A DNA stretch of 64,000 nt, taken from positions 2,046,001-2,110,000 of the forward strand of contig CM069871.1 in assembly GCA_036172665.1 (NCBI GenBank), read 5' to 3'. The notes beneath the pieces are model-generated. The model was not told the DNA's origin. It worked only from the letters and a program-made list of their open reading frames with translations, and did not search any database. A program made the translations under genes and the position numbers. The stretch's first letter is position 1. Each line of letters begins with the position of its first letter. This document shows positions 1 through 12,582 of the stretch, piece after piece. The stretch comes from Prosopocoilus inquinatus (taxonomy: Eukaryota > Arthropoda > Insecta > Coleoptera > Lucanidae).

Positions 1-365
1 TGTTATTTTATTTTGGAGATATTTGTTGTTCATTTTTCTATGATTTATTTATTTTTTTCAACATAAGACTCAAACTCAAAACAAGCTGAAACTCTCTTAA
101 GTAGGCTGCGCTTTCCATATACAACATTGCAGGTTGAAGGTACTGCTGAAATGAATAAACTTTCACAAGAAATATTTCAATTATTGTTTTCTCCTATATT
201 ATTGTATTATCTCCTATATTAGGGGAAGAAAAAATTTCCACAGAGCGACGTAAAACGAAGACGTCACCCCGCAATAATAGTGACGAGGAAAGGAAAAAAG
301 GCGGCTGTCGGCTCGTTTCGTTGATGCAAACCAAACGGCGATCGGTCGATGTTACAAAGGATTCG
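1..365. other. Unassigned AT-rich flank, CpG-rich at the end
   Basis: No gene or repeat was recognised. The first 230 bases are AT-rich. From about 240 to 360 the composition changes to a CpG-rich stretch that leads into the first tandem repeat. Confidence 0.5.
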
Positions 366-926
366 TCACTGCCAAGCCTTCTCCCAGTCGCAACGGGAGT
401 AAAGGAAAGTGTGAAGCTGCCCCCTACCTGGCACTAGCACTTTGTTAACGGGAAACGAGAAGGGAACGATTAACAAAAGAATGACCACGAGGTCGCAAAA
501 AAATAACTTACCCTACGTTGCACGTAGGTACGTCCATGCCGAGCGCGTGCCCACCCGTGTTTCTCCCAAAAAACACCGCAATGCGACACATCAGCCGCTA
601 CAAAATGGAACAACCATCGACATCTAAACGTCGGAAACTCAAAAATCACTGCCAAGCCTTCTCCCAGTCGCAACGGGAGTAAAGGAAAGTGTGAAGCTGC
701 CCCCTGCTTGGCACTAGCACTTTGTTAACGGGAAACGAGAAGGGAACGATTAACAAAAGAATGACCACGAGGTCACAAAAAAAATAACTTACCCTACATT
801 GCACGTAGGTACGTCCATGCCGAGCGCGTGCCCACCCGTGTTTCTCCCACCAAACACCGCAATGCGACACATCAGCCGCTACAAAATGGAACAACAATCG
901 ACATCTAAACGTCGGAAACTCAAAAG
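366..926. repeat. Two-copy tandem repeat, 280-bp unit
   Basis: Copy 1 (366-645) and copy 2 (646-about 926) are nearly identical, with a handful of substitutions and one-base indels in an A run. Each copy starts at TCACTGCCAAGCC and ends near CATCTAAACGTCGGAAACTC. Short open frames on both strands are duplicated with the unit and carry no recognisable domain. A recent local duplication is the simplest reading. Confidence 0.93.
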
Positions 927-1830
927 CGCGGGGAAAAGAAAGGAAACCATCACCGAACTTAATTACAGGAAACTCGAACGCAATTTTATCTTTCCATCGA
1001 AATAATAAACGTACAAAAAATTGTAATTCCCATGGCTTGATTGATTTACAAACTCCATAAGCGTATGGTTACGTTGTGCAACAGTCTGTGATTTCATTTT
1101 CTTTTTTCAAGTTTAAAATCTGTCGCCGAGTCATTTCCAAGTAGTTAAGGATTTAGAGAAAATTTATTTTCAAACTGCGTACGCGGGTACGTTTTCATGG
1201 TCTATTTATAGCAAACGGAATTGCGGTACAGCCAGACATTAATTCAAAATTAGATGTATGCGGAAAGGCCTCTTTGAAGCCAACGAAATTATCGCAGGGA
1301 TTGTCAAGTCCTCCGCATTCTGATTACGCTGACCCCTATGTAGAGCGCTCGCTTAGGACCGCTTGATTACTAAAGTTTGCCGGAACGCGGAATCCATAAT
1401 GTTCTTAATGTGTACAGAAGAATTTAGAAAGTTCATTATCCGCCTCATATTAAAACGTGTTCTTCAAATTAAAAAAAAAAAAAAAGTAAAGTGGGCTTAT
1501 AGGTTTTTTTTTTCCTTTTCTTTTTCGGTTTGGTGTGCTAGGGGAAACAAGTTCTGATCAGAACTTGTCGTCGACGTCGTCGGCGACATGCAGACATGTG
1601 TGCGGTCTTGTTGCATTTGCATACTTTCGCCTCGTTAGATTTTGCAAAGCTGCGTTAATGGAGCTGAGGTTGCGCCCGAACTTCACGCTACGCGACCGCC
1701 TATTAGTTAGGAAAATCCAGTAACTGCGACGGGGGTTCTACTTCCCCCGATAAGTACAGAGGCTCCGTGCGCGCTGCTGCAAAGTTTCGCCCCCGACCCC
1801 CCGATCGCTGCCTGTTTAGAGTTTATGCAA
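927..1830. other. Unassigned; contains a 22-bp perfect palindrome
   Basis: No gene was recognised. The stretch has an A run near 1471-1485 and a CpG-richer part at about 1560-1830. Positions 1547-1568 form a perfect palindrome with arms of 11 bases and no spacer (left arm ACAAGTTCTGA). It could be a dimer binding site or chance. Confidence 0.5.
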
Positions 1831-3320
1831 ATTGGTTGCCGGAACAGACCGCAGTATTAAAAGGATTTTCCTATTTGGATTCGCCTCACTTCCAACCAAA
1901 ACGAGCAGGAATTACAAGAAAATCTTCTTAAAAAAATCAAATTTCAATACATTTATGCAAACAACCCTCGAATTCTTCACCCCTTCTCGTTTCTTCTTTC
2001 TTTTTTCCTGTGTGTCTCTTGGTTTCTTATCCATTTTATTTTATAGTCATCGTGGTTCTTTCCTCTTCTTACCTTATGGAATATTTTCAGCTTTCGTCCT
2101 CTTCTGTCTTATGACTTTCCCTTTTTTTGTCTTTTGATCTTGCCCCTCCTAGTTCATAGTATGGGTCAATGGATCTGAATCGTCAATAAATTTTTCTATG
2201 TGGTTCTTCTTCTTGTCGCCTTATCTGATTTTTTTCCAACTTGCTTCTTCTTGCCTCTTTCCCCAAACAGGTTGGTAAAAACACTTCCTTTATTTCATTG
2301 CCATTTTCTCTTTCCTCTTTGAGTTCAAAATGTTTTTTTCTCATCTTCTTTTTGCTCTTGCTAAGCCTTTTCGTCCTCTCGTCCTGTCTTGATGTACGCA
2401 GACTCCCAATATCCAAGAATACACACTCCAGTCTTACTAATTAGATAGCGATGTAGCGTGGACCACGTTTGTATTTGATTTCTTTGTTTTGACAGGGAGA
2501 GGAATGCGCTTCTAGTTCAGTTTCAACTTCCGTTTTCTATTTTCGCTTCTATATTTGAGTACCGTGAGTGTTCCACCTTCTCCGAGGTCGCCCCTACGAC
2601 GTACAAGCTCCCAATACTGAAAAATAGACGCTCCTTCTTCTTTCCCTTTTTATTTTGCCTCATGTCGTGCCGATTCAAATTCTATCATCCTTTTATGTCT
2701 AGAAAAAAAAAGCATTTCTTCACTTCTTCCTTTATTCTTTTTGCCTCGTTGGTAGTTATTTGGGATCCAAATTCTTCTATGACAGGAATACTGTTTCATC
2801 TGTTTTTTTTTCTGTTTCTTAGACTGTTTTCTTTTCATTTGGCCGTGATAAGTATGTCATCGTTTTGTGATCAAATTCTTCTTCGATTTTCTATTTCGTA
2901 TAATCTTTTTCTTTAGCGTTTTCTCTCTTGTTTTCCTTTTCCCAGATTTGATCCTATTCTACGTCCCTCATTTTCTATTCTGTTCTTGGTTCGGATGTCT
3001 ACAACGTTGCTCTTTGAATTAACAACTATCTCAGTTGTTTTGTTACAGTTTATTTTTCCCGTGTTGCCTTGTGCAACCCTGTAAAATAGATCCGCCGGAG
3101 TTATTTCTACTTTTAGATCCACCGTTTAAGAATTTCGATCGAGTTAAGAAAACTTTTTTTATATTCGATTCGAGCTCGAGCGTGGGTTTCCTCTACGACC
3201 CTAACTACCCGGAGTGTATTAGTTTCCATTTTCATGACATTTCAGCGTTGTTATAAATAAATGCAGGAAACCAGATCTCGTTTTATTTTCGTTGAATTTA
3301 AACGAATTACATTGCGTTTC
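1831..3320. repeat. Pyrimidine-rich low-complexity tract
   Basis: The plus strand is dominated by T and CT runs. The reading frames here (up to 101 aa plus, 77 aa minus) encode only F/L/S-rich or K/R-rich strings, as expected from composition. A short phrase is loosely repeated at about 2397-2427 and 2600-2640, suggesting a decayed tandem array. Nothing supports a gene. Confidence 0.6.
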
Positions 3321-4850
3321 ATTTTACTCCGGTTGGCGCACTCCTGTCTGTATTTTTTTTTTCGTCGGTGTTTGCTTTGTTTTTATGAACCTCGGACATT
3401 GTCCTTAACCTTCGACCTTTCTTTTTATTGGTTTTCAATTACGCCACGTCTTCGTTCGTTTCGTCGTAATGATATAATTCACTTTCATTTTGAACCCGTC
3501 GGTTCCTTCCTTTACCAAGTATTTTGCTGGTCTTTCGCAGAGTATTAACCGTCTCCGTCTGGCGTGGAATTTGCTGTTTCCAAAGAAACTCGGGGCATAC
3601 TGTGGTCACTTTTATTCCTAATAGAATTTTCATGTCGACTTACTTTGATCCAAACAATTTTCTATCGAATCTTCTAGCATCTAGTTGGAAGTCAGAAATG
3701 GCAGGGAAACTTGTGAGAAGATGATACAGCTCCAAATAAAATGGAGAAGGGAACTGGATTTTATCATCTACCATACGTTTTCGTTTTGATTTTGAAAGCA
3801 TTCGCATTTGTTGCTAATTAAAGATTTTTTTTTTAATTTTACTCCGAGTGGCGCATTCCAGTCTATTTTTTTCGTCAGTGTTGGCTTTGTTTTTATGAAC
3901 CCTTGACATTTTCCATAACCTTCCAACTTTCTTTCTATTGGCTTTCAATTATGCCACGTCTTCGTTCTTTTCGTCGTAATGATATAATTCACTTTCATTT
4001 TGAACCCGTCGGTTCCTTCCTTTACCAAGTATTTTGCTGGTCTTTCGCAGAGTATTAACCGTCCTCGTCCGGTGTGGAATTTGCAGTTTCCAAAGAAACT
4101 CGGGGCATATTGTGGTTACCTTTATTCCTAATAGAATTTTCATGTCGATTTACTTTGATCCAAACAATTTTCTATCGAATCATCTAGCATCTAGTTGGAA
4201 GTCAGAAATGGCAGGGAAACTTGTGAGAAGATGTTACAGCTCCAAATAAAATGGAGAAGGGAACTGGATTTTATCATATACCATACGTTTTCGTTTTGAT
4301 TTTGAAAGCATTCGCATTTGTTGCTAATTAAAGATTTTTTTTTAATTTTACTCCGGGTGGCGCATTCCTGTCTATTTTTTTCGTCAGTGTTTGCTTTGTT
4401 TTTATGAACCCTTGACGTTTTCCTTAACCTTCGACCTTTCTTTTTATTGGCTTTCAATTATGTCACGTCTTCGTTCTTTTCGTCGTAATGATATAATTCA
4501 CTTTCATTTTGAACCCGTCGGTTCCTTCCTTTACCAAGTATTTTGCTGGTCTTTCGCAGAGTATTAACCGTGCTCGTCTGGCGTGGAATTTGCTGTTTCC
4601 AAAGAAACTCGGGGCATACTATGGTCACCTTTATTCCTAATAGAATTTTCATGTCGATTTACTTTGATCCAAACAATTTTCTATCGAATCTTCTAGCATC
4701 TAGTTGGAAGTCAGAAATGGCAGGGAAACTTGTGAGAAGATGTTACAGCTCCAAATCAAATGGAGAAGGGAACTGGAATTTTTATTATATACCATGCGTT
4801 TTCGTTTTGATTTTGAAAGCATTCGCATTAGTTGCTAATTAAAGATTCAC
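3321..4850. repeat. Three-copy tandem array, about 510-bp unit
   Basis: Copies start at about 3321, 3836 and 4345 (spacings 515 and 509) and end near 4850. They differ by scattered substitutions and T-run indels. Each copy carries the same 64-codon minus-strand frame, for example 3439-3633, 3949-4143 and 4458-4652, so the similar peptides follow from duplication. The most conserved segment contains GCTGGTCTTTCGCAGAG, a phrase that recurs in other arrays of this window. Confidence 0.93.
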
Positions 4851-5700
4851 AGCTGAACATATCAAGGGTTTCGCAGACTTTATTACAGTTCATTTTTCCA
4901 TATATTTTTCATTTCGGTATAATGCATATTCCGGAGTATGGCATGGTATGCGATTATAAGGCCGTAACTAAATCGCAGGCTCTAAAAAAAGGCATGACGT
5001 TTTAAGTCTGGGCGCATTCTGTGTAAGAAAAAAATGAATTCTAACGAATTGTCGGAGTAATTTTTTTCTACCGTCGTAGTAATAATAAAACGAATAAAAA
5101 AAGGAACTGGAAGACCAATTTTTCACACGCCTCGTCCGTCGGATTCCCCTCCCACCCCTCCCTCCGGATGAATGAAAGTGCAGTTCAAAAAGTCTGCGAC
5201 GCTAAAGTAAATTTGTCGTCGTCGCGCCGCCCGGCCCGTCGGCGTCGTTATCTGCGAGCTTTAATTTTTCCCGGCGAGAGATGAAACTCAAGCAAAAAGA
5301 AAACGCCCGGCCGTCGATTTTTCAGAATTCCGCCCTTCCGCCCCCACCCGCGCCGTCTTTAAAAATTAAACAATCCCGGCCGTGCCCGCTTAAAGCGGCA
5401 GCAATTAAAAGTTCTCGCCTTTACGGGCGATATTAATTGCAATGGAATTAGCGAATTTTCCACCGCCCGGCAGTAAATTATTGTAATTGTAAGTGCTGCA
5501 AATTTTCTTTGTCCTTGCGAGGCTTCTTTAAGGACCCTTTGGTAGTAACGTCCTGAATTTTGCACACCCTTACAGATAACTGAAATTACATCTCTTTTCA
5601 TTTGTTGCCGTAATTTCCTTTTTCTGTGCGCGTTTCAATGGGGATTTACATAATTTTAACATTTTGCTAACATTGTTCTCTGTTTTTAATTATGCATCAG
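4851..5700. other. Unassigned; CpG-rich block about 5110-5460
   Basis: After an AT-rich lead, about 5110-5460 is markedly CpG-rich with many GCCCG and CGTCG runs, then AT-rich sequence returns. No frame of convincing coding character was seen. Blocks like this recur roughly every 5-10 kb in the window and could be conserved non-coding or regulatory sequence; only comparison with a related genome would show this. Confidence 0.4.
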
Positions 5701-5748
5701 CTGACTGCAGCCTTTGAGAACCCAAGCATGTATTTAAAAAAATTTGTT

Positions 5749-5872
5749 GCAAATCGTTTTTGATTGCAGTGAAAACCTCGAGCGGCCTCTGTATAGCTGT
5801 TTCAGCCCTGCTTGGGGCTTCATCAGCAGAGACGCAGCTCGACATCCCCACTGCACACCAAAAACGACTTGT
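5749..5872 (-). mobile_element. Interspersed foldback repeat carrying a hammerhead ribozyme (copy 1)
   Basis: Read on the minus strand, the outer arms pair over 13 of 14 positions (5872-5859 with 5762-5749; TCGTTTTTG against CAAAAACGA). Further inward come GCAGTG/CACTGC and CGAGC/GCTCG, then the ribozyme. A diverged copy lies in the other orientation at 45299-45422. The two copies also share sequence outside the foldback (GAATAAATTGG). Type I hammerheads with a very short stem III are known from Penelope-like elements and metazoan retrozymes; assignment to either is inference because no reverse transcriptase is nearby. Confidence 0.8.
5785..5833 (-). ncRNA. Type I hammerhead ribozyme, copy 1
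   Basis: On the minus strand, stem I GTCTCTG (5833-5827) pairs with CAGAGGC (5791-5785). The core CTGATGA is 5826-5820. Stem II AGCCC/GGGCT closes loop CAAGCA, followed by GAAA at 5803-5800. Stem III is tiny: A15.1 pairs U16.1, but C15.2 faces A, a mismatch absent from the other copy. The predicted cleavage site is after A5792 (AUA triplet, allowed by the NUH rule). All invariant core bases are present. Activity is probably weaker than in copy 2 because stem III is down to one pair. Self-cleavage would release or process element RNA. Confidence 0.8.
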
Positions 5873-6139
5873 CCAATTTATTCGCGATCGTAAGATGTTT
5901 TTTCTGCTAAGCATGTATGTTGGTAAAAAGAAAAAGAAAGCAACGAATTCCAATTAAAAAGCTCAGTAAATAAATGAGATAAAAGAAAATAAGAAACAAA
6001 CAAACCGGAATAAAGAAAGTCGAATAAAAATTCTAGAAGCAGAAAAAAAAAACAAATTATACAAGTTCTGAGGGCTTTCTTATGTCGTCTCTGTCTCGTT
6101 CTTTTTAATTTCAGCGTTTTGGTTATTTTTCTCATTCGT
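5873..6139. other. Unassigned AT-rich spacer
   Basis: A-rich sequence with no recognised feature. The segment next to the foldback repeat (about 5873-5895) still matches the second repeat copy. Confidence 0.4.
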
Positions 6140-6790
6140 TACTCTCCTTTTTGTTGTAATGATATAATTCACTTTCGTTTTTAATTCGGCGGTTCCTACC
6201 TCTACCAAGTATTCTGCTGGTCTTCCGCGGAGTATTAACCATCCCCGTCTGGCGTGGAATTTGCGCTTTCCCAAGAAACTCGTGGCATGCTGTGGTTACC
6301 CCTACTGCCAGCATTTTTTTCAAGAAAATAAAAAAATTTAAAATAAAAGTTTAAAAGGCAAACTAAAAATTAATTTAAAACAATTTAAAATAATTATTAA
6401 AAAAAAATTGAGGGGTTGATAAGACAAATGAGGACAAATTCATAACAAATCAAGGAAACTACCGAAATATTGTTTAAAACAGTTCTTATAAATAAAGAAA
6501 AATCTAGAGTCAGAAAAAAAAAACGAAATTATACAAGAAAATAAAAAAATAAAATGATTTAGTTCTTGTTCTGAGGGTTTTCTTATGTCATCTCTTTCTA
6601 ATTTCAGCGTTTTAGCTATTTTCCTCATTCGTTTCTCTTCTTTTCGTTGCAATGATAAAAAATTTACTTTCGTTTTTAATTTGGCAAGTGTTTTGCTGGT
6701 CTTCCGCGGAATATTAACCATCCCCGTCTGGCGTGGAATTTGCTCTTTCTAAGGAAACTCGTGGCACGCTAGAATTTTCTTCACAAGAAA
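6140..6790. repeat. Two decayed relatives of the 510-bp repeat core
   Basis: 6155-6305 and 6643-6772 match the conserved core of the 3.3-4.85 kb array in the same orientation (GCTGGTCTTCCGCGGA, GTCTGGCGTGGAATTTG). They are more diverged and are separated by A-rich spacer. The minus-strand peptide of the array is still visible at 6132-6323 and as a fragment after 6440. This looks like an older edge of the same array. Confidence 0.8.
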
Positions 6791-7845
6791 ACAAAAAAAA
6801 ACATTTATTAAAAGAAAAACAATAAAAGTTTAAAAGATAAAGTAAAAATTAATTTATAAGAAGTCGTTTTCGACAAGGCTTGACTTTAACCCCTAAACGC
6901 AGTTGGTTTACAATAACACATGCAATTAAAAAATAATAATAATAGTAAGGATGAACAAGTATAACATAGAGTAAAGTTAAAGAATGATACAGAACATGAA
7001 ACCTTAAGGAGCAATAAAAAAAATATAAAGAAAAGTAAAAAAAGTCATACCGGAAAAAAGTTGACCTTGACATAAAACCTGTAAATACGTAATTATTTTT
7101 TTTTTACAAAGAAAATACAAAAATAATTCAACAAAACAGAAAATTGAAACAAATGAAAATCTTCCTACAGATGAGAACTTTAAGAACCATTACCTATTTC
7201 AAATAATGAAAATAATTAGAAAAGCAGGGGCGGACATTCTTAACTCTGTGAGGGCCCTCCTGGACGAACCCCGTTTAAGTCATCAACAAACCGACCGAAA
7301 GCAAAAAAGAAGAAGAAAAACTTAATGAAATTTAAAAAAAAATGGAGCAGAAAACAATTTCTATTACATATACATAATAATACATTGGGAAGCAAGAGAA
7401 ACAAATTAGAGATAAAATTAAAAGAAAAAACAAAAATTTCTGAATAAAAACAAACGCTGAGCCCAATCCTCACGACAGAAAAATACAAATAAAAAAGAGT
7501 TCGGTTTACAAAACGCCGACGTTGCGACTTTTAATCGTGGTAAAAAAAAAAATCGAATTAATTTAACAAAATATAAATAAAACATTGAACGATATTCAGA
7601 ATAATAATAAAAACAAAGGAACTGTTTTTAGGGCACATTAACAAGTCCATGGCACTTAAGAATTATTTAAAGTTAATGTTATCGACGTGTGTGTCAAACA
7701 AACAGAACAATAGAAAAAGAAAGAAAGTAATTAATACGTCGACGACCAAAAACCCAAACATTCAAGTTTTCTATTTAAAGGAATTTTCCAAAACATAAAA
7801 GAACAAACAAAAGTATATATAGATACAGAGGTCAAAACGAAAGCA
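6791..7845. other. Unassigned A-rich region
   Basis: Long A/AT-rich sequence with K/N/F-biased frames only. No tandem unit, TIR or coding signal was recognised. Confidence 0.4.
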
Positions 7846-8470
7846 GGGTACTTAATTTGGTCCTTCTATCCGGATAAAAATAAGTATGTTACATGTTTCA
7901 TGAAAGTTCAAGAATGTGTTTGTTGATCTGAAAATCTGAAACATTCGTGTTTTTATGATAGAAATCTTGAAAACGGTTGAAGGGCACCTAATTAGGTCTT
8001 TTCATCCGGATAGAAAAAAGTATATTACATGCTTCGTGAATGTACAAGATTGTGTTGATGAGAAACTGAAACATTTGAGATTTTTATGATAGAAATCTTC
8101 AAAACGGATGAGAGGCACCTAATTAGGCCCATCTATCCGGATAGAAAAAAGTATATTACATGCTTGGTGAATGTACAAGAGTGTGTTGATGAAAATCTGA
8201 AACATTTGTGATTTTTATGATAGAAATCTTCAAAACGGATGAAGGGCACCTAATTAGGTTCTCCTATCCGGATAGAAAAAAGTATATTACATGTTTCATG
8301 AAAGTACAAGAATGTGTTTGTTGACGAAACATTCGAGATTTTTATTACAGGAATCATCCGAAATATAAGCAAAAGTATGACAGCCAAAAATTCCAAACGA
8401 ACGAAATAAATTCCGGTCCCTCCTCCATCCGGATAAGGACGTAGGTAGGTCCTTCGTGAAACTGCAAGAA
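7846..8470. repeat. Tandem array, about 131-bp unit, four copies plus a remnant
   Basis: The anchor GGCACCTAATTAGG occurs at 7983, 8114 and 8245 (spacing 131), with a diverged first copy at 7847. A remnant beginning near 8413 keeps ATCCGGATA and the AGAAT stretch. Each unit contains CATCCGGATAGAAAAAAGTA followed by a motif around TATTACATG. No protein frame runs through the array. Confidence 0.92.
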
Positions 8471-8619
8471 TCCGACGTACCTATCGCATTTTATTAATTA
8501 ATGTAGTGCTAGGAATTATCGAATAATTGGCATATAAAGGTATCGTCGTTATCCGCGAAATTATTATTAGCTTACGCTGAATCAACCGCTGCCACCGGGA
8601 GCATTGTTTCTGAGTATTT

Positions 8620-8815
8620 GCCATATATCCAGTTCAGTGGAGGCGGTCGTGGGAGAAACTCGCGTGTGTGTCGGAAAAACCTCGGACCTCAAAATTTAGG
8701 TCAGGATGTGGATGTGGTTGCTCAGTGGAGATGGTCATGGGCGAGAGTGACCTACACTCGCGTATGTTTCGGAAAAAAGCCTCGGACCTCAAAATGTAGG
8801 TCCCGGAATATGTTT
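8620..8815. repeat. Two-copy tandem repeat of about 110 bp
   Basis: Two adjacent segments share CAGTGGAG.CGGTC.TGGG, ACTCGCGT, TCGGAAAAA and CCTCGGACCTCAAAAT. The motif CAGTGGAGGCGGTCGTGGG recurs alone at about 11563-11581, so this is a dispersed family. Confidence 0.8.
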
Positions 8816-9600
8816 TTGTTCTTTTTTTTACACCGTGAATCACTTTCTTCTATGTGCGATACTTTTTAATTTACTTCCTTAGAGTTTTGAATGTAAAAAT
8901 CGAATGTAAATTAATAAGTTTAAAAGTGTTAAGATAGCTATGCGGTTTTCTTTTATATTTAAATTCTCTTCGAGAATTTCGACTTATTTACACCTTGAGC
9001 GTAACGTATCCAGATTATTCGCGCAGACGAATTCATTTTTCCTCGGTTGCGAACGCGAACGTGATGCGTCGAGACGAGCTTTCGGAGACGACCGACCGAC
9101 GACGAGAATTACATCGCGGCAGCGAATTTGCGGGGGAAAAATTACGCCCGGGAAATTTATGTTCCTCGCTGGAATGCGCGTGATAAGGAACGAGCTTTAT
9201 CCGGGTATCTAAATGCGAGATTATGTTGCGTTAGCGCGAAGCGTCTGCCGTTGCTGTTGCAGCTCCAGAGACAGATAAGCTTTTCACTTGATTACGTTTG
9301 AAATTTATTTATACTTTCCCGTGGTGTGCCACACACCAACCACTCAGAGGAAGATACGTTTCCGTTTATGTGCGAGTTTCCGAATTAAAAAAGATTACAT
9401 TTCATCCAACAAACAATAGAAAGCGTGTTGTTACGTTTTTTTTTTTTTTTTTTAGAAGGGAACACTGTTAAAACAATGTACGTATGGTAAGAGTCCAAAA
9501 ACTTTAATAGGTATAATGGAAAAGTACTCAATTTCATTTTAGTTTAAGTTTCAAGCAGATGATAAGCTATTGCGTAAAAACAAAAGAAAAAAATTCAATT
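8816..9600. other. Unassigned; CpG-rich block about 8990-9290
   Basis: The centre is rich in CG dinucleotides with short open frames on overlapping phases, none with a recognisable domain. A T18 run sits near 9437-9454. The stretch could be a conserved non-coding island; no gene is claimed. Confidence 0.4.
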
Positions 9601-10150
9601 TGATGTAACATGATATTGAAAAAAAAGTGTTTCATTTTCTGTTAAGTTACGAAATGCTGACGCAACGATTTTCAGGGTGAGTTTGAACGCGCGTGAGGCT
9701 CGAGATAAACAGCGTCAAACAATACCATAATGCCATCTACCGAACGAAGGTTCAGTTGGAAATGCGTCTCGAGGGAAAGGCGGTGACGAGGGAGCAAGAC
9801 GGTTAATAAAAAAAAAGTTGACATTTAGATTAAGGGCAGTGAATCTGTGGACTGCTTCGATTCAGCTCCAGAAATGAAGCTCGCGTTGAAAATGCGTCTC
9901 AATGGAAAGGCGGTGACGAAGGAGCAAGACGGTTAATAAAAAAAAACGTTCACATTTAGATTAAGGGCAGTGAATCTGTGGACTGCTTTGATTCAGCTTC
10001 AGAAATGAAGCTCGCGTTGAAAATGCGTCTCCACGGAAAGGCGGTGACGAAGGAGCAAGACGGTTAATAAAAAAAAACGTTCACATTTAGATTAAGGGCA
10101 GTGAATCTGTGGACTGCTTCGATTCAGCTTCGGAAATAAAGCTCGCGTCT
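9601..10150. repeat. Tandem array, about 130-bp unit, three copies with a leader
   Basis: AATGCGTCTC anchors at 9761, 9891 and 10022. Each unit includes GGAAAGGCGGTGACGA, an A run and GGGCAGTGAATCTGTGGACT. The leader at 9601-9760 is part of a larger repeated block that returns at 10378. Confidence 0.92.
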
Positions 10151-10377
10151 CTTTCTCGTACCGGGCGATTCTAAATTGAATTGAATTTCAGATTTCCTTG
10201 CTATTGTTCGAAAATATTTGGAGTAGCAGTTAGGTTTGAAAGACTTTTTGCAAAATTGTTACGGAATTGCTTAAAATATCCATTTTGCAAGTATTTTCTC
10301 TCTTTTCTCTCGTTTTAATAATCGCAATTGTTCTTCCGCCGTGTAACTGACACGCTATTTTAAAGTTAGGAGCGTTT
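10151..10377. other. Spacer of the higher-order repeat
   Basis: Its first half (TTGAATTTCAGATTTCCTTGC and following bases) recurs after the second block near 10700, so at least part of this spacer belongs to the repeated block. Confidence 0.6.
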
Positions 10378-10745
10378 GATGTAACACGATATTGTGATAA
10401 ATCTTTATGTTCTATCTTCTGTTAAGTTACGAAATGCTGACGCAACGATTTTCAGGGTGTTTGAACACGCGTGAGGCTCGAGAAAAACAGCGTCAAGCAA
10501 TACCACCATGCCATCTATCGAACAAAAGTTCAGTTGAAAATGCGTCTCGAAGGAAAGGCGGTGACGAGGGGGCAAGACGGTTAATAAAAAAAAACGTTCA
10601 CATTTAGATTAGGGGCAGTGAATCTGTGGACTGCTTCGAATCAGCTTCGGAAATAAAGCTCGCGTCTATTTCTCATACCGGACGATTCCAAATTGAATTG
10701 AATTTCAGATTTCCTTGCTATTGTTCGAAAATATTTGAAGTAGCG
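10378..10745. repeat. Second block of the 9.6-kb repeat with one unit
   Basis: It repeats the leader (GTTAAGTTACGAAATGCTGA, GCAACGATTTTCAGGG) and then only one 130-bp unit where the first block has three. The internal unit copy number therefore changed after or during block duplication. Confidence 0.88.
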
Positions 10746-12582
10746 TGTAAATCATTCAGCCAACTTTACGGAACGTAGAACACCTAATTTCAGTACTTAA
10801 GAACATAAGAATTGAAAATTCTGGTGAAATATCAGCAAAAAAACCACGGACAGGGAGGGATTCAGGACCAATCGAAAGCCCATCAAAATAAATTTCACTA
10901 TCGAAATGTGATTATTTTTTTTTTAATTCGAAATAAGCCCGTTACATTAGTTTAAGACAAAGAAGCGAAGTTTCGGTTTTACTTACTCACCCTGTAGGTT
11001 ATTTCACTTGACGATCCGAGTGAAAGCAAACGCCCCGTTTTCTTTTCTCTCTTCTTTTTTTTATTATTAAAAACTCGAGTGTTTTAAATTGCGACGCTTC
11101 AGAATTTAATTCCGGTGTATAGGTAAGTATATATTAAAGCGACGCTTTAAGCCTCCGCGTAAAAGTCGCCGCTCTCCAAATTTCGGGCGAGCGGGCGGGC
11201 GGGCGGGCGGCGCGTTTTTTGCGAGGAGGCTTCGGCGTCATTGAAAAGCCGCCCCCTGTCGTTCTCCTCACTCGAAACGAACATCACTAGGTTTTATGTC
11301 ACCGCCGAAATGGAATGCCCTTTGTGGATGCAAATATCTTCATCGCCGTGCGCGGAATGCGAAATCGCTTCCGACTGCGTAATCGAAAAAAAAAAATTCC
11401 TTCGATTATATTGAACGTTAGGGTCCCAACTCGTCGTTTCCAATGTTGATAAATAAATCATAATTCTTTTGTCTTTTAGGGCGTTACATAATATGGATGA
11501 TGTACATAATCTCAGTGCGATCTCAAATAAGAAAAAAAAGATTGTTTGGATATGTCCAGCTCAGTGGAGGCGGTCGTGGGTGAAAAAAAAAAAAAAGAAA
11601 TGCCTTTGATTATAGAACGCAAATTTTTTTCTTTTGAATTGCATCCCCATCAAATTTTGTTGGTGTCACGCTTGTTTTCGTTTAATATAATAATAATTAA
11701 TGGGGGGAAATGCTTCGTTTGCCCCTTTCACGCACAGTCAAAATAAGCTTGAACCAAATTACATTATTGCCTCGATCCTGCTGTTCTGTTTTAGGCCGGC
11801 AAATTATGTACCGGGAAAATTATGTCTGTCGGGGGGCGGAAGAGGAGGAGGAGGAGGAGGAAGAAGAAAAAAGGAAACAAACTTCTCGCGAGCGGGGGAA
11901 CGACGCATTAAGAAAGTTAGGCGGAGGTAAATCTGCACCGAAAATAAAACGGTACGAAGCGGCGCGGCGGCGGCGGCGGCGGCGCTTTGTTCTTAACGCC
12001 GAACTCGGATTTCATATTTAGAGGCGCCGCGCCGCGCCGGTGAAAATAATAAATTATTAAAGAATGTAGAAAGCAAATGCAAATTTGAATACAGTTACGG
12101 TCCAGATTTGCGCCAGGAAAAAGATTTTACGTTGGTAAAATTTTAATCAATTTAAGAAACGCAATACGCTTGGTATAGAAGCGTTCCGTATTTATGTGCG
12201 ACCGGAATATTCGATCCTAGTGGGGCAGGACACTAAGCTGTAAACATAAAATCAACAAAAAAATCCGTTACAAGAAACTCAACGAAAAATTGTGAAAAAC
12301 GGACGAACAGACACGTAGTAACAGTTTCTCTCACCTGAATCATTTCCAGGCTTTACACTAATCAGTGCAAACGCAGCAACAATTATAGCTTTAGAATGGA
12401 GACAGTCCATGGATGCATTATGTTCTTTTTGTGCCTCCTTCCTTAACGCGGAAAAGAATATGTCACCTGCTAGACGGACCAATCAAAAATTTACATTTTA
12501 TGACCTGGCCTCGCCATTTGAAACAAACTTCTCCAAGACCTGTTAACTGTCCTCAATCGAACAAGGAAGAAAATAATGAACA
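10746..12582. other. Unassigned; CpG-rich block and simple repeats
   Basis: About 11140-11380 is CpG-rich with a GGGC run at 11187-11210. Purine GGA/GAA repeats lie at 11837-11870 and a CGG run at 11960-11984, which explain the 66-103 aa frames there. A CACCCTGTA motif, often seen at insect transposon ends, occurs near 10989. No gene was recognised. Confidence 0.45.
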
